The position numbers and the translations under genes were made by a program. Shown here piece by piece: positions 1 to 13,100 of a stretch of DNA of 64,000 nucleotides. Source of the DNA: Acanthaster planci (taxonomy: Eukaryota > Echinodermata > Asteroidea > Valvatida > Acanthasteridae); contig NW_019091362.1 in the NCBI RefSeq assembly GCF_001949145.1, forward strand, positions 8,889,472 through 8,953,471, written 5' to 3'. How positions within the stretch are numbered: position 1 is the stretch's first letter; every line of letters starts with the position of its first letter. The notes below the pieces were generated by a model that searched no databases, had not been told where the DNA came from, and saw only the letters and a program-made list of their open reading frames with translations.

Positions 1-3000
1 CAGAATCAAGTGATAAAGCCGGCTTATGAAACGAAGAGAAGCAAACAGCTGGAAACAAAAACGGCAATTTGCTCGCTCCACTGCACAGCCTCATAGCAAC
101 AACATAAATCGGAACAGGTCCTCTGTCCATGTACATGACATTCACTGAAATTACAAGCCACCGATTCAAACATGCCTGTACACGGCAAGGAGAATTTCAT
201 TTCAAACCATTTCTGGATGCCTACATTTTGGAATATCTTGGTAAAAGCCTAAAGTTGATCGAATACTGGAGTATCAGTTAAAAAAAGTGGAGACAGTCTA
301 ATGCAGCGTGGATTTTCGTGGAATTTTGTGACTTTCAATAAAGCTGCACGTATGAGATGGAACATTTTAAACAAAAACAATGTGGAAATTGAAGGTGTAC
401 AGATAAAGCATTTGGCTATTCATCCCCCATCCCCCCCAAAAAAGAAGAAAAATTCTCCATCCTCCTATCCTCCTATTCCAAAAGTGGAATACATAGGAAA
501 GGAGAAAGTGAGGAAATAGACTGATCTCAGGAAAAGTCACATGCCAACCATGGATCTTTTCAGCTACGTGTGTTATGGCTGATTCTGTCTGTAAGGACAA
601 AAATATATGAACTGTGCAAAGTTTGCTGATGAGAATCCTACCTTTTAATCTTTCGACTCAAGATGATCAAAGACGTTACGCTTCCACTTAGTGCCTGCAC
701 TCACTGTCTTATCTGAATTTCAAAGCTCAAGTGAGCAAGGTTCTTTGTAAAATCAAATGCTACACAAGAATCACCGCCAGTGATTCTTAAAGAATTCCAG
801 ACAACTGAGGAAGTTTACCGAAGTTGCATCTTTCTTGTATCAAATTCACAGGAAATGTTTCCACTTTTCATTCTCTGTCCTGTTTTCTCTTTTCAGCGTT
901 TTAGGTGCCTTCCCCAAACACAGAATTTCCAAATGAGAGAGCCGAAACTCGAAGGGGACTGCAACACTTCATGCTAGCTGACGTCAGTTGTTTCCTGCTA
1001 CTGGCACTGTTCAAAAAAGACAAAACAGTGCTTGATGCAAACAATATTTGGCCCATTTGTCACTTTCTTTCACAGCTTTTTAGTGACTTGTAATGAAATG
1101 TATAATTATTAAATGCTATGTCAGCGCAGTTTGAATAATTCTTATTTCTGTGCAACGTTTGTCAGTCCAGTTTAGAAACAGCTGCGGTTAAAAAAAAAAA
1201 AAAAAAGGAGGCTGCCTTTCTTTTTCTTTGTGGTCCCACCCTGGAGAAACTATTTTTCATGTTCATGGTTTAATTTCAATTTCACTTGTGCTTTTCATTC
1301 TACGGTCACATCCTGTATGCTGTTCAAGATTGCATGACAGTCTTCCTGCGCAGACTATGTAACCAAACTACAATACGTTTGTTGTGGTCACATGGGCTAC
1401 ATGTACATCCATGTGCATGTATGGATGATTCACTGGGTACGCTAGCATGGAAGAACGGTTGTGTTATGCTACAGAGTATACAAGGATGTTAAAGCAGGAG
1501 GGAAAAACAAGGAAGAGGGCGACATGGGTGTTATCCCTCTAGTAACCACTGGGTATGACGCCACAAGTCACCTCAGATTAAGGTTACGTTTCTTTTGTTT
1601 TTACCTTTATGCTCAGCAGAGTATTTCAGAGGAGGAATTAAATCCCTTTTCATGCCGTAGAAAGTTTATTCCTAGCCTTTACAAAATCTCCAGGGGGATG
1701 CCCTGGGTGATTACAAGCCCAACAATGTTTCTCACATTGTGTACAATCAGCGTAAACAGGAAAATTTCAATTTCACTTTCACTACACATGTACGTCTCTC
1801 TGCCCTACCCCTTTCTCTTAATGATACACAAAGTCTCCTGATGGGCGGAGTATTGCATTCTGTCTAAAATGTTGAGTCCAACCCCACCAACACACATGAG
1901 AGAGATATTTCCAACATTATGGTGTTACCACAGCCCACTCCATATCCTTTCCCCCACCACGCGTCCTTCAAAGGTCATACAGCAAAAAGACACTTGGCTG
2001 TCCCCACAGCCTACTTCAGTGGAAACTGCAGGTGTCAAACGAGATGCCTGGCCAGATTGACTACCAATAAATGGGGCAGGGTTGGTACCCTTAGAGGAGT
2101 TGGGTTTGCTTACAGAACCTGAGGCACAGACTGCCCCTGAACAACACCATTCAATGCTTCTGATCTATATGTGTTACAATATCCAGCTTGTCAGCAAACC
2201 TTGATTGATGCCCACAAAGTTGTTTCATCATAACACAGTCTGAAATGTGACACAGCAAGCAATGTCACCACTCATACCAATTTGTTAAAAGCAGAAATGT
2301 ACACTCATCTTGAAATAGCAGTGGCCTTCACATACAGGGGTAGCTCACCAATGTTGCACGGGAGCAATCAACTACATGTACAAGTGTATGTAGAGTGAAA
2401 AGCACTTGTTTCGCCAAGAAACTTGAGGCACCTGCTACCCAAACTCTAGAGGTTTTTAGATCTACAAATAACGGAGACATATGAGCAATCAAAGGCTTTA
2501 TCCAACTTGAAAGCTCACCACAGACAAGGTTTACACTTAACCATCTGAGCCGCAGATGAACGGCTTCTGCCTTTCAAGAAGTAGTCTCCGTTCAAGAAGA
2601 GAAATGCCTTTTCAGGAAGTTTCTTGATTGTCTATTCTCACATGATGAGACTCTGAAAGCAGTTGAGATTTCTTAAAAAGAAAAACCTCTGATCAGTTGT
2701 CTTGAGTGTGTGGTCAAACAACTTGTATAAAATTATTTGTATAAAAATAACTTTCCTACAAGCCACCTAGCTTGTAACAAAGCATTAATGTATACAGGAG
2801 AGGGAGCTAGAGATTGTATTGTTCACAATGACTTTCATTGCAATTTGTAGCACTTCACAAATATCTCTTGCACTATTAACAGAATACCAGGAACTTACCT
2901 ATGAGGTGCCTTGTGCCAACAACAAATTTTATCGAAATCGACTAGCACAACAAATCTGTCAGGTCTTAACAATGGTGCAAAATAGACAATCCCCTCAATG

Positions 3001-4040
3001 AGGGTTCTCTTGTTATTGTAATGGCCCGAAAGTAAAAATCCTTCCTCATGAACAGCCTAGAAGGCAGTGGCCAAAATAAGGCTTACAGCTACGTCTACCG
3101 TCAGCCTGAGCCTGCATGTTTAGAATCGGCAAAGACCTGGACCAAGCTCTAGACACAAGATAAAGGTCACTGCCCAAGATTTCCAAGGATTTCCCTGAAC
3201 TGTTCAGACACTTGGAGGCCATGTAGACAAACAATGCCTGACCTCGCCAGTTCAGCTCTACAACCAGACAGTTTTAGGTACATGTCCATGATGTGGCCCT
3301 GTGAAATGCAAAGTTATGTGAATGAGTGCCACCCAAGGCTGACACCTTCAGACATTACTGACCCCATAGTAAAAAGACAACTTAAAAGAAAAAAAAAAAG
3401 CCAGAAGTTGGAAGCGTGCCATATCTGGTGCTTCTTACAGTTTACATAGCATACTGAAACTCTCACAGCGTCAATGTAAATCCATTTACGACATAAAAAC
3501 TGATTGATGAATTAAAAATAAACTGTGTATGGTATCAAGAGTATGCTGAACTAACAAAAAAAAAAGGAAGAAACTTGTTTCCAGGCCTTATAAGCATTTA
3601 TGTGTTGTGAAGTTCTGATCAAACCTTATAAAAATGTAGAAGTATTCTACACATGTTCCTATGGCAAGACTACATATACATGTACCATGAATGAACAATT
3701 AAGTGACGGTTAGTAAATGTGCTCATAAGCTAGCTGTTGTATTGAATGACAGATTCCTGAAAACTGACTTTTATAATACAGATCATCACACAATGACAAA
3801 CAATTGGCTTCAAAATACATGAGCAACAAGTTTTTTTAAATATTTTCTCAACAGTTCCTTCCTAAGCAAGCTATGGTCCGACAGAGTGCACTTTGCTAAG
3901 AATGGGATGCCTGCTGCCGTGTTACTATTCCTATTGTGCACAACACAGATCAGCCTTGTGCACAGATCAGCTATGTCAAGACTCACAGCCGTGGAATAAT
4001 GAACAGTGGAACACACACATGGGTCCAAAGGCACACTTAC
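1..4040. other. Intron/3' region of the KASH5-like gene, no exon recognised
   Basis: The donor after exon 21 shows the gene continues, but no stretch here has a convincing acceptor, open frame and donor together, and none encodes the hydrophobic tail expected for a KASH or IRAG protein. AT-rich, with short homopolymers (poly-A at 1191-1206). Confidence 0.5.
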
Positions 4041-4166
4041 CTCCTGAGCAGACACAGCGACTTGTGGCGGTGACGGCTGGTCTTGGTGGTTGTCTCTGCT
4101 AGTCACCAGGTCAAGTAGAGCATTCAACTGGGCCCGGTGTGCATGTGCCTGCTGGGCTACCTTGGC
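4041..4166 (-). CDS. KASH5-like exon 21 (last exon recognised)
   Basis: Codons 805-846, phase 0/0. Begins AKVAQQAHAHRAQLNALLDL as a helix and then becomes a Q/P-rich linker (DQPSPPQVAVSAQE). Acceptor atgtgtgtgtcacag, consensus donor gtaagt. The donor proves that at least one more exon follows at lower coordinates or outside the window. Confidence 0.83.
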
Positions 4167-7100
4167 CTGTGACACACACATGTACACCCACACCCATATC
4201 ACAGAGGGCAGTATGACAACTACACAATGAAACCAGTAGAGTCAAGGTTCCATCCAAAAACCAGAGTTTGCCAAGCAAAAGTTTCTCTGTAGCCAATATC
4301 AGCCTTGATTTGAGAGTTTACAGCACAAATGTAATACAATGGTTGTCAGCACCTATCAGGATGTATAATGTTCCCTCCAGATATCAATTTCTGTGTTTTA
4401 TGTAATTTTCTGTTCATTTCTCTTTTATAATAATAAAAATCACTGCCGATCAGATTTGACTTCTTTTAGCCCAAGATGACAGAGTTGGGCTTCTTTTTGA
4501 GTGCTGAAATGTTGGGAATACCCTGTTTATTCTACTTACAGGTTTTTGCCCCTACACCGATGTATATTCACGACACCGTATACTCGGTGCTTGTCCAAGA
4601 GTTTGTGAAAAATTCAGTGTCGTGAATATGTGTTGGTGTAGGGGCAAAACCCGTAATTAGAATTGACATCTCCCCGACGCAAAGTACATCTTGATTTAGT
4701 TTGCGGCGGCACCCGCTGCAACATCTGACTCAGACCGACCAGCCGACCCCAGCAAGCTCGGTGGTCGAGTGGTTGAGACATCTGTACCAGTAAGCAGGAA
4801 GTTCGAGTCCCACCTGAGTAAGCTTGTGAATTTTTTCAGGAGATCGGACAAGCACTGCATATACAGTGTTATAAATATACATCAGTGGGGGGGGGCAAAA
4901 CCCGTAATTACATTTGACATCTTGAAATATATTGAGTACATCTTGAAATACCATTTATTTCTCATTAACAATGTTCATGTCATAATGACAGAACTTGCAT
5001 TTCACTTTTTACCAAATACAGACATTTAAAATCCTGGGACAAAGTAAAATGGAGGCCAATTAAAACGTGTTTCAATTTCCAAGTTAGAAAAAAGCATTCT
5101 TCTCTTTTCCAATCAATATGTATGTGGATCACAAACTGTTCAACGATGGTAAAACTAACTTGGAAAGTTTCTCTTCACGAAAGTTTTTCAAGCCTGCAGA
5201 GAATGGAGTAAATATGACCCCCCACAAAATGCCAGCATGTGTGTCATCTGACCATTGCGGCAATAATCTGAAATCCATTTTCATCCTTGACAGTATAACA
5301 GACACTTTTCACCACTTTCATTACATTCCAACATCTCACTGCCAACATTTACTTTCACTGTTTTGGGATTCATAAATGAAATCAAAACCAAAGCAATACG
5401 AAGTATGTTCACTGGGTCGACATTTAATATTTCCTACAGTGGTACTTCATGGAATTTTCCTGTGAACTTTTGAACCAAACATGGCAGCAGCATCCACTGT
5501 GGCTTCTGTACCAACCTTGCCAAATATTTTTAAGTAAGATTTCCTCATTTACTTTCTGATATCCATAACGTTACCTTAAATACGGTTTCCTTCTTCCTTG
5601 CATTATCTAGAATGAAGAAAAGGTAAAAGACAACATTTCAGGGTCTTGGTAGACTTAAGTTGTTACACCAAGTCATTCAAACATTCACATCCCTTGTCAT
5701 TTCATCTTTTAAATGGTAGTTGCAATCAATTTGTTTTCATACAAGCATTCAAAATGCACCTCTGTGTCCCTGTTAACCTTATTTTCACAGGGAATTTCAC
5801 CGTCATTTTTTTTTTTGGTTCATGACCGCTGTGATGTCATCCCAGGAAGACTGCCTCAATGTTACACTGGTTTGTGCATGAAAGAAGTCCTGCATTTTTG
5901 TAGATTTTTCCGGACCAAATTTTCTATTCTTTGCTGATTCACTCTTATGTGGGTAACAATAAAAAACAAGCATCAATCCATTTCTCAGGAATGATTTTAG
6001 TATGTAAATTTTGGGTCCACCAAATAGAATAAAAAAACCTATGCACTAAACCACGGATGACGTCACAGCAACGGGCCCCTCAGTTGCCCAGGAAGGCATG
6101 GATAATTTTAAAATTTTAAAAAATGCACTTTACAATGCATTTAAGCAAGTACGAATGTACAAGTGTTATTCCTAAATTGAAAGAGACTAAGTTGTAGAAA
6201 AAATGTGTGGAGGAAAACTTCATTCCAGCCATACTTTAACGTGGCGAGCAAACCAACTTTTTAGAGAGTTGTGTTGTTCTATAATTTGGTTTATTCTTTT
6301 CTTAGATTAACTGTTTTATATAAATTGATACATTTGGGTAGGAAAAGGACAATGACCTCTAAGGTCTCCAAACAAGTTTGTTTTTTTTTTTAAATCAAAC
6401 TTGTTTTGAGAAGAAACTTTCCTTGTCTTTGTGGTACCTATGTCCTCCTTGCCCAAAGCATAAGCAAAAGTAAATATGAAACCAAAACACTTTTCGAATC
6501 AAACTTTGATTTCAAGAACAAGGAAAGTAAAAAAGATCTAAACCTATTTTATCACTGCCCTTATCAAGGGATTGAAACGGAGAAAATATGCTTTGTACAA
6601 TAGAAAAAAATTATAAAACATTTGTGGAATGAAGAAAGAAAACTGAACTTGTAACCAGTGCTAATACTCCACAAAATGTCCTCCGGCTTTGGTTTATTTT
6701 CTTTGTCCAGTCTTGATATTAAGAGTGAATCTGGTCAAGTTCCCATTCTGGATGATTCAATCAAAAAAACCTATTTTCACAAGAATCCTTCAAGAATAAA
6801 AGCTCCACTACCTTGTGCAATCTTATACTTCTTTTCCATTTCTTTAAACAGCCTGTTGAGAAAAAGGACATGAGACCAAGAAATACAGGAGTATAAACTT
6901 CATGAAACTCTTACGTAATGGAATTAGGCACAGTTGGCAAAGAGCATACTTCTTTAATAAAAATGATCTTGGGGTCAATTATCAGTCATAAAAGTCACAA
7001 TATCACAGCTATCATTTGTTTTTTAAATGTCTCTTTCTTATGCCATGTATACAAAGCTGGTATAAAAATGCATCCTGTGAAAAATGCTTGTCCCCACAGT

Positions 7101-10100
7101 CCAATCAAATGGGTTCCTTTTAACTTCAAAGGTTCTCTCCCTGTCAACTTACCGTCTGAGTTCTCCTAGCTGTGTCTCTGCCATCTGCCGGTACTTCTGC
7201 TGTGCCATGTGAGCTGTCTCCAGGTCTTGTTGGCAGGATGAAAGCTATGAACAAGGATCAGGGTGAGGGAAAAAGAGAGAGAGAAATGTCTGTCTGAGGA
7301 ACCCTCCGAGAAGACGACCACTATCTGCTAGGCAATTCCTTAATGTGGATTCGGCAGGGCAGGTGGCAGCACAATTTGGCTTTGCTGAAAGCAATCAATT
7401 AAGACTGTCTGCGGGAAGAATGTGGACTCATCAGCAATGTCATGCCACAGTTTGGATTCCCCCCTCTACTTTCTTGTGATTGGTGTCATTCTAGAAAGGC
7501 ATCTCCAAAAAAAAACCAAAAACGAGGTTGTTTGAAAAGGTTAAAATAGGGAGTACAGCAACAGCCAAGGAATGCCTGATGTCCTTGAACTGTTCAATTA
7601 CATTCACACTTGCTCAAGAACAGATTTGTTCCAGTTGGGAAAGCGAGTTCCGTAAAGGTCCAACTGAAAAAATAAAATAACAAAAAGATGGTTCCCAGTT
7701 TCACAATGCTCTCGATGACTCAGGGAGTACTGTCATTCCTGGATTTAAAGAAGAGATAACAATGTCATCTGTCCGATCACCTTTTTCCTGGCTTGTCCAA
7801 ACACCCATTCTACATGAAGCCCGCAGTTTTTTAATGTTACAAGAAGAATATCAACTTGTTTTTCTTCATGTTATATTTCATATTTAGTCAAGGCTAAAGG
7901 AGCAAGCACTATTTATGCTCGAGCAACTTGTACAAACTCATCTGTGTTTGTCCATTTCCATGCATATATTCTATGGACTATGCTTATCAACTTTCCATAG
8001 GTTTCTCTAATTCTCCCCTCTGGTAATAAAATGGCAGCCTTGTACTGGACACAGCCCCCTTTTTCCCGGTTATTCCCATTAATACAATTGATGATTGCTT
8101 CCACTTAAAAAGAAAATGGAGTGAAATGAATTCCAATACGGACTCACATCTTTCTCCAGTTCTTCAGTTTTCTGTTTGCCCCGGTCGACATCAAATCTCA
8201 GGGTCTCGTTCTCAGAGCGGATCACTTCTAGCTGGCTTTTCGTAGCTGTCAGCTCCTTACAATGCTTGATAGCCTCTTCATACTTTTTAGTGATTCTCAC
8301 ATAATCATCTATGGACACAAAAATAACAACTTGGATACTCCTTATTCTTTTTGCAAAATTTAACTTCTTCCCTGTGCTTCAGTATAAAAATTAATTTCAT
8401 TAGAATTAAGTGCTCTTTAACCATATTTCATTTTATTTTAGGTTTTGAGCTTCAAGCTAAAACTGACTTTATCTAAATGTTCTTCCTTCTTTTCAGTTTT
8501 GGCAAAGAAAAAAGGGAAAAAGTGAGTCCCAAGGTGGAACAGACAAAAAGGTGAAGGTTGCCCTTTTGAATTTCATATACATCTCACGAAGGAAAATCCC
8601 TAAGCGTCAGAGATTCACATTCAGAATTGTGTTGCAATCTCAGTTACAAAACCAAAACCACAAATCCGAGTTGACTGCTAAGAATGTTTATTTTACCGCA
8701 ATACTGTGATATCTGAATACTAAGATCCAATAAAAGTTTCTCAGATTTCAACATCTGATACTTCTTCTCCTTTTGTAGACCTTCGTACAGTTCTACCGGT
8801 ATCTGACTTTATAATGTGATAAATACGCAGGAAAGGTAGAAAAAAAAAATGGTGAAACGTACATGTAGAAATCCCACTATACGTAAATTTCTGAGTCTAA
8901 GATTTCCATGTACATGTCTTTAACCCCAAAGGAGCATATGCCCCCTCAGTATCTTTTTCTGATATCGTGATCATGCTTTTTTTCTCATGTGCTGAGCCTT
9001 TAAGATTTGTTTACACCAACTTTGCAATACTCAGACATACAGCTCTCATGCAGCTCCCATTTGTCAACAACACCAACCAAAAACGTACTCTTTTTCCACT
9101 GACGTGCTCGATGCACGCAGGCTGACACGAGCGTGGCCTTGAACTTCAAATGGCCATAACAACAAGACCAAACATGTAAGTCATATTGAGTTAAAATTTC
9201 ATAGTTGTTTTGGTAAGGAGTTCTTCCCCACTCCTTCCAGGCTGTGAAATATTCCAAAAACACCAGCTCTTTTGGGGGTTAAATGAATTCTGTAATTGTT
9301 TTCTATGATAATTTAACATCAGATATTCACGTGTATTCTTTCTGTGCATACGTAAGGAACTATAATAAAAATTCACTAGTAAGGTCATTCGATATAAAAT
9401 TGATAAATGGTAGCAATTTTGATAAACAATAAAAATGCATTTGCTCGAATGCCAACAAAGTGGTTTAAAGAAATACATAAAGCAAAATGCAAATACACTA
9501 AACTAATGACAACTCTTCATACCTTGCAAACTCTGCAGCATAAATGACAGCTTGTTGGCTCTATGGGAAGGTTGGATAAAAAGATGCTTTTAGAACTGTC
9601 AAAATCTGATTACCGTAAAGAGTGTAGCTCACCCCGAGCAAAGATTTTAGACTGGAGTAAAGTCTCCTACCCTACTTTGCTAAAATTTGAAAAAGAGCCA
9701 CGACCATTACAGAAAGTCCTCTGAAATGTTTACAAAATGTAACGTTTACAAAATTTTGAAAGTGTTCAAGGTTATTCACAGAGGCCAAACCCGATGAACA
9801 TACCACAGGGAAATTAGTTTCAGCCACCTAGTACCACTTTAAATTGACATCTGTTCTCGGTACTCTGAAGCTTGATACAGCATACAGCTTTGACAAAAAA
9901 TACGGTCGTGTCTGAATTACTTGGCTGTGGCTTAAAGTTACACATGAGTCTATGATTGTGGCTGCAGCTACTGGTAAGTAATTCACACATGGCCTACATG
10001 GCCTGGAACTTGTGCTTGAAATGAATTACTGTCATTAAAAGCAATTCAGTTGATTTCTCATCTTCTCAAACAGAAACAGGTGTAATCTTTCACAGCGGCT

Positions 10101-13100
10101 CTATCGTTCATATTATTCCTACCTCTGCTCCAGCTGTTTCTTATTTTTAGACAGGGATGCCATCTTCTCTATCATCGAGTCTAGTTCCGTGTCCAGAAGT
10201 TGCGTGAAGGCCACCTGCAAATGCCACCACAAAGGTTGGCTACTGTGTATTGTCTTATGAATAACTTGATTCACACTTGTTACAATGCACGGACTCGGGG
10301 TTAAATGAGGGGAAATGACTTTCCACAATCCAGTTTTCCTGTGCAGCAAAGTCGATACATGATTTCTGGCGGGTTCAGTGCCAAAGGCAATTTCGTATAT
10401 TTGAGTGCGTCTGTGGTAGTACATGCACTGGTATAAAACGATGCAGAACTGAAGATTTAATCGAAAATATGGTGACTAAAGTGAAACTGAGTATGACACT
10501 GGGAGATGTACCGGCATTGGCAGGGTTTGTCATTTTTTTATGTTTTAAAGCAATTTAACAAACTTCCATATTTGAGACATTGACTCCTGACTATTCAAAT
10601 ATTTTTTAATGATTATAAAAGGGAACAAAGAAATTGACCAAGGTGGGATTTGAACATATGACCCCCAGAATATCATACTGGTGTACCAACTGAGCTCAAA
10701 CAATGCCTTGAGAAAAAAATGAGCCGAAGACAATCAAAGTATTTCACTGGAAGGCTGCTTGGTTCAGCATGTCAAAAGAGTTATAAAACAGCAAAACTAG
10801 CTTAAAATTTAATGAATGCACTCTAAAAAACAAACAAAATTCTTGGATAACTGTCCAAAAGTATGTGATCAGATATTTAAGCTGGTTATTTCACGCAGGT
10901 CAGAGTAAGACTAGTTGCCTGCATATGGAGCAGGGGATCTGTGAAATTAACCTTGGCACTGGGACGGTCTGCCGTACCTTGGGAGCTAAGTCTACACCCT
11001 CCCTCTGTAACACGTCAACGTTCTCCTCCAGGAAGACCTGCAGCTGCTTCATGACTTCCTGCTTGCGCTTTTGGAAGTGACGTGGGAGCTGGCTGGCAAC
11101 AGAGGCTGAGGAGCAGGAGGAGGAGCAAGACAGTTGCCGTGACAATGGCGTCTCGGGAGCAACGTTGGAGTTGCTGCCGATGTGATTTTCAAAGTCAAAG
11201 TCTTCGTTGCCACAGATTGGAGAGGGAAGGTTTCCATCAGCAGAAACCTGGAACAGACAAAAAATACTTCAATGTAAAACCCACTGCAGTTTCAGAATGT
11301 GTCCAGCACAGACAAAAATAAAAATGAACAGGATACCGAGACAGCTTACATACATGTCCGCGTATCACAATTAAATATTATAATTAGCTGTGTTCTCTGG
11401 AAATGTGTGCATACAGTGAATGGAAAGAATGGAAATGGCACTCCTGAAATAACCCGTGAAATAAACCTCCCCTAATGGCAAATTGTGGCATTTCAGTTGC
11501 TGTACCCTCATTTGTCAGTAGAAATATGGGAAATAATTAGGAGTTCATAAAAGAGCACTTTTCAATAAAGCTCACCAAAAACTGGATGGCAAACAGTATT
11601 CAAACATTTGAGAAGTGTAGAATATGTTGCAAGATTTCCTTTGCGAAGTAAAATTGATGCCACGGGGCTTTAATGTACACATCAACAGATGTTCTGCTTC
11701 ATGTACCTCACACATCAATAGTTCAAACAGAAATATCTCTTGATGGACAAAACAAATTGTGGTAGCCGGACATTTCCAGCAGTGTGTTATTTCCTAAGAG
11801 CAAGCGGTATGTGGCATTTCAATTACAAATGGGGTGAAGGTGAAAAGTTAAGAGGCATATCTCATCGTGTCTCATCTGCTGCAGACTTTCCGGCTAAACT
11901 CATTACAAGAATTTTATTTTTAGATGATATGAAGTAGCTGCAGTAACAACTTGATTACATGTGCACACACTGTACATAATGCCTCTTGCCTTCACACTTT
12001 GTTCTTAGCTCAAAACATCACTGACAGTTGGAGACTATGTTTATTAAGTGCATGAATTAGGTGAAATTCTTAACCTGGAAATGTTCTTTTTGTTTGAATC
12101 CGACTTTTCACCGTTAACTCTAATTTACACTTTTGATGCCGCATCAATTCTTTGAAGTCGTCTTGATTCTACATGATACAGCATAATACCCAGCCAGCTT
12201 GCTCAGCAGGAACTTAAATGTTCACCTCAACACCAATATCAGTACATACGGACATCTCATCAACCATCAAAGCATAAAGCTTGCAAGTGCATCAGCCAGC
12301 CGAATGAAATAATACTTGACATTGAATGGATTTGGACACCAACACTGATGCAAAGTTTCACACAGGATTCTAGCTCTAACCACTGCGAGATATCACTTGG
12401 AGGGGCGATGTGCACATGACCATTCGAGTAATATCGGTGTAACAGCACTAACTGTGAGAATATAACAAGCTTAAAGGAAGGATGAAAAACTTAATTTACG
12501 TGAAGCACAGATTCGGTTTTTTGGGGGGTCCAATAATCTGTTGCCAGAGAGACGAGATTAACTCTCCTGGGAATGCCATTGCGAGATTCCCATTAAGAGC
12601 TTTCATCAGAGTGGGTTTTTTTGTCCCCCCCTCCTTTCGACAATGCAATGAGAGGCAAGGAGTCTACAGTTTCCCTTTGGAGGATTTGGGCAGGAGTATT
12701 GGTTTTTTAGTATTATGCACATTAATAATTACTCATTCGCAGTTGGGAAATGCGACATCATCAGCACTCGACCCCAATGGGACTTGAAAAGGGGTTCATC
12801 ATGGCTGAACATCAGCAAACACTGTGGCTTCAACATCTAAACAGATTTTATGAGCATGTGTTTAATTTTATAGCGAAACATCCCCCTTACCTCCCAACAC
12901 AATCTTTAACTGTCATACTTTTTACAAATATCAGACATAGTTATAATGTACTGGTAAGCAATACAATAGATTAAAACCTAAAAAATTCTCAAAATTCTCC
13001 AGTGAAAAAAATAGGCTCATGGATTAAAATGCACAAAAATGTTTAGCACATAGGAATCATGAACACTAGCCAAAAAAGAAAACATTTAGTTTATAACTAT

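Noticed and set aside
367-600. Minus-strand frame with aromatic/hydrophobic residues, considered as a membrane tail
   Set aside because: The composition comes from a poly-purine tract (ccccatcccccccaaaaaag) and no splice acceptor joins it in phase to exon 21.
642-694. Possible further minus-strand exon of the KASH5-like gene (ALSGSVTSLIILSRKIK)
   Set aside because: Open in one frame with a gtagga donor and phase 0 start, but the acceptor (gacagtgagtgcag) has no pyrimidine tract and there is no coiled-coil or membrane character.
4742-4820. Functional tRNA gene
   Set aside because: Boxes A and B are present but acceptor and T stems do not pair, and the sequence continues into a repeated body; a SINE explains it.
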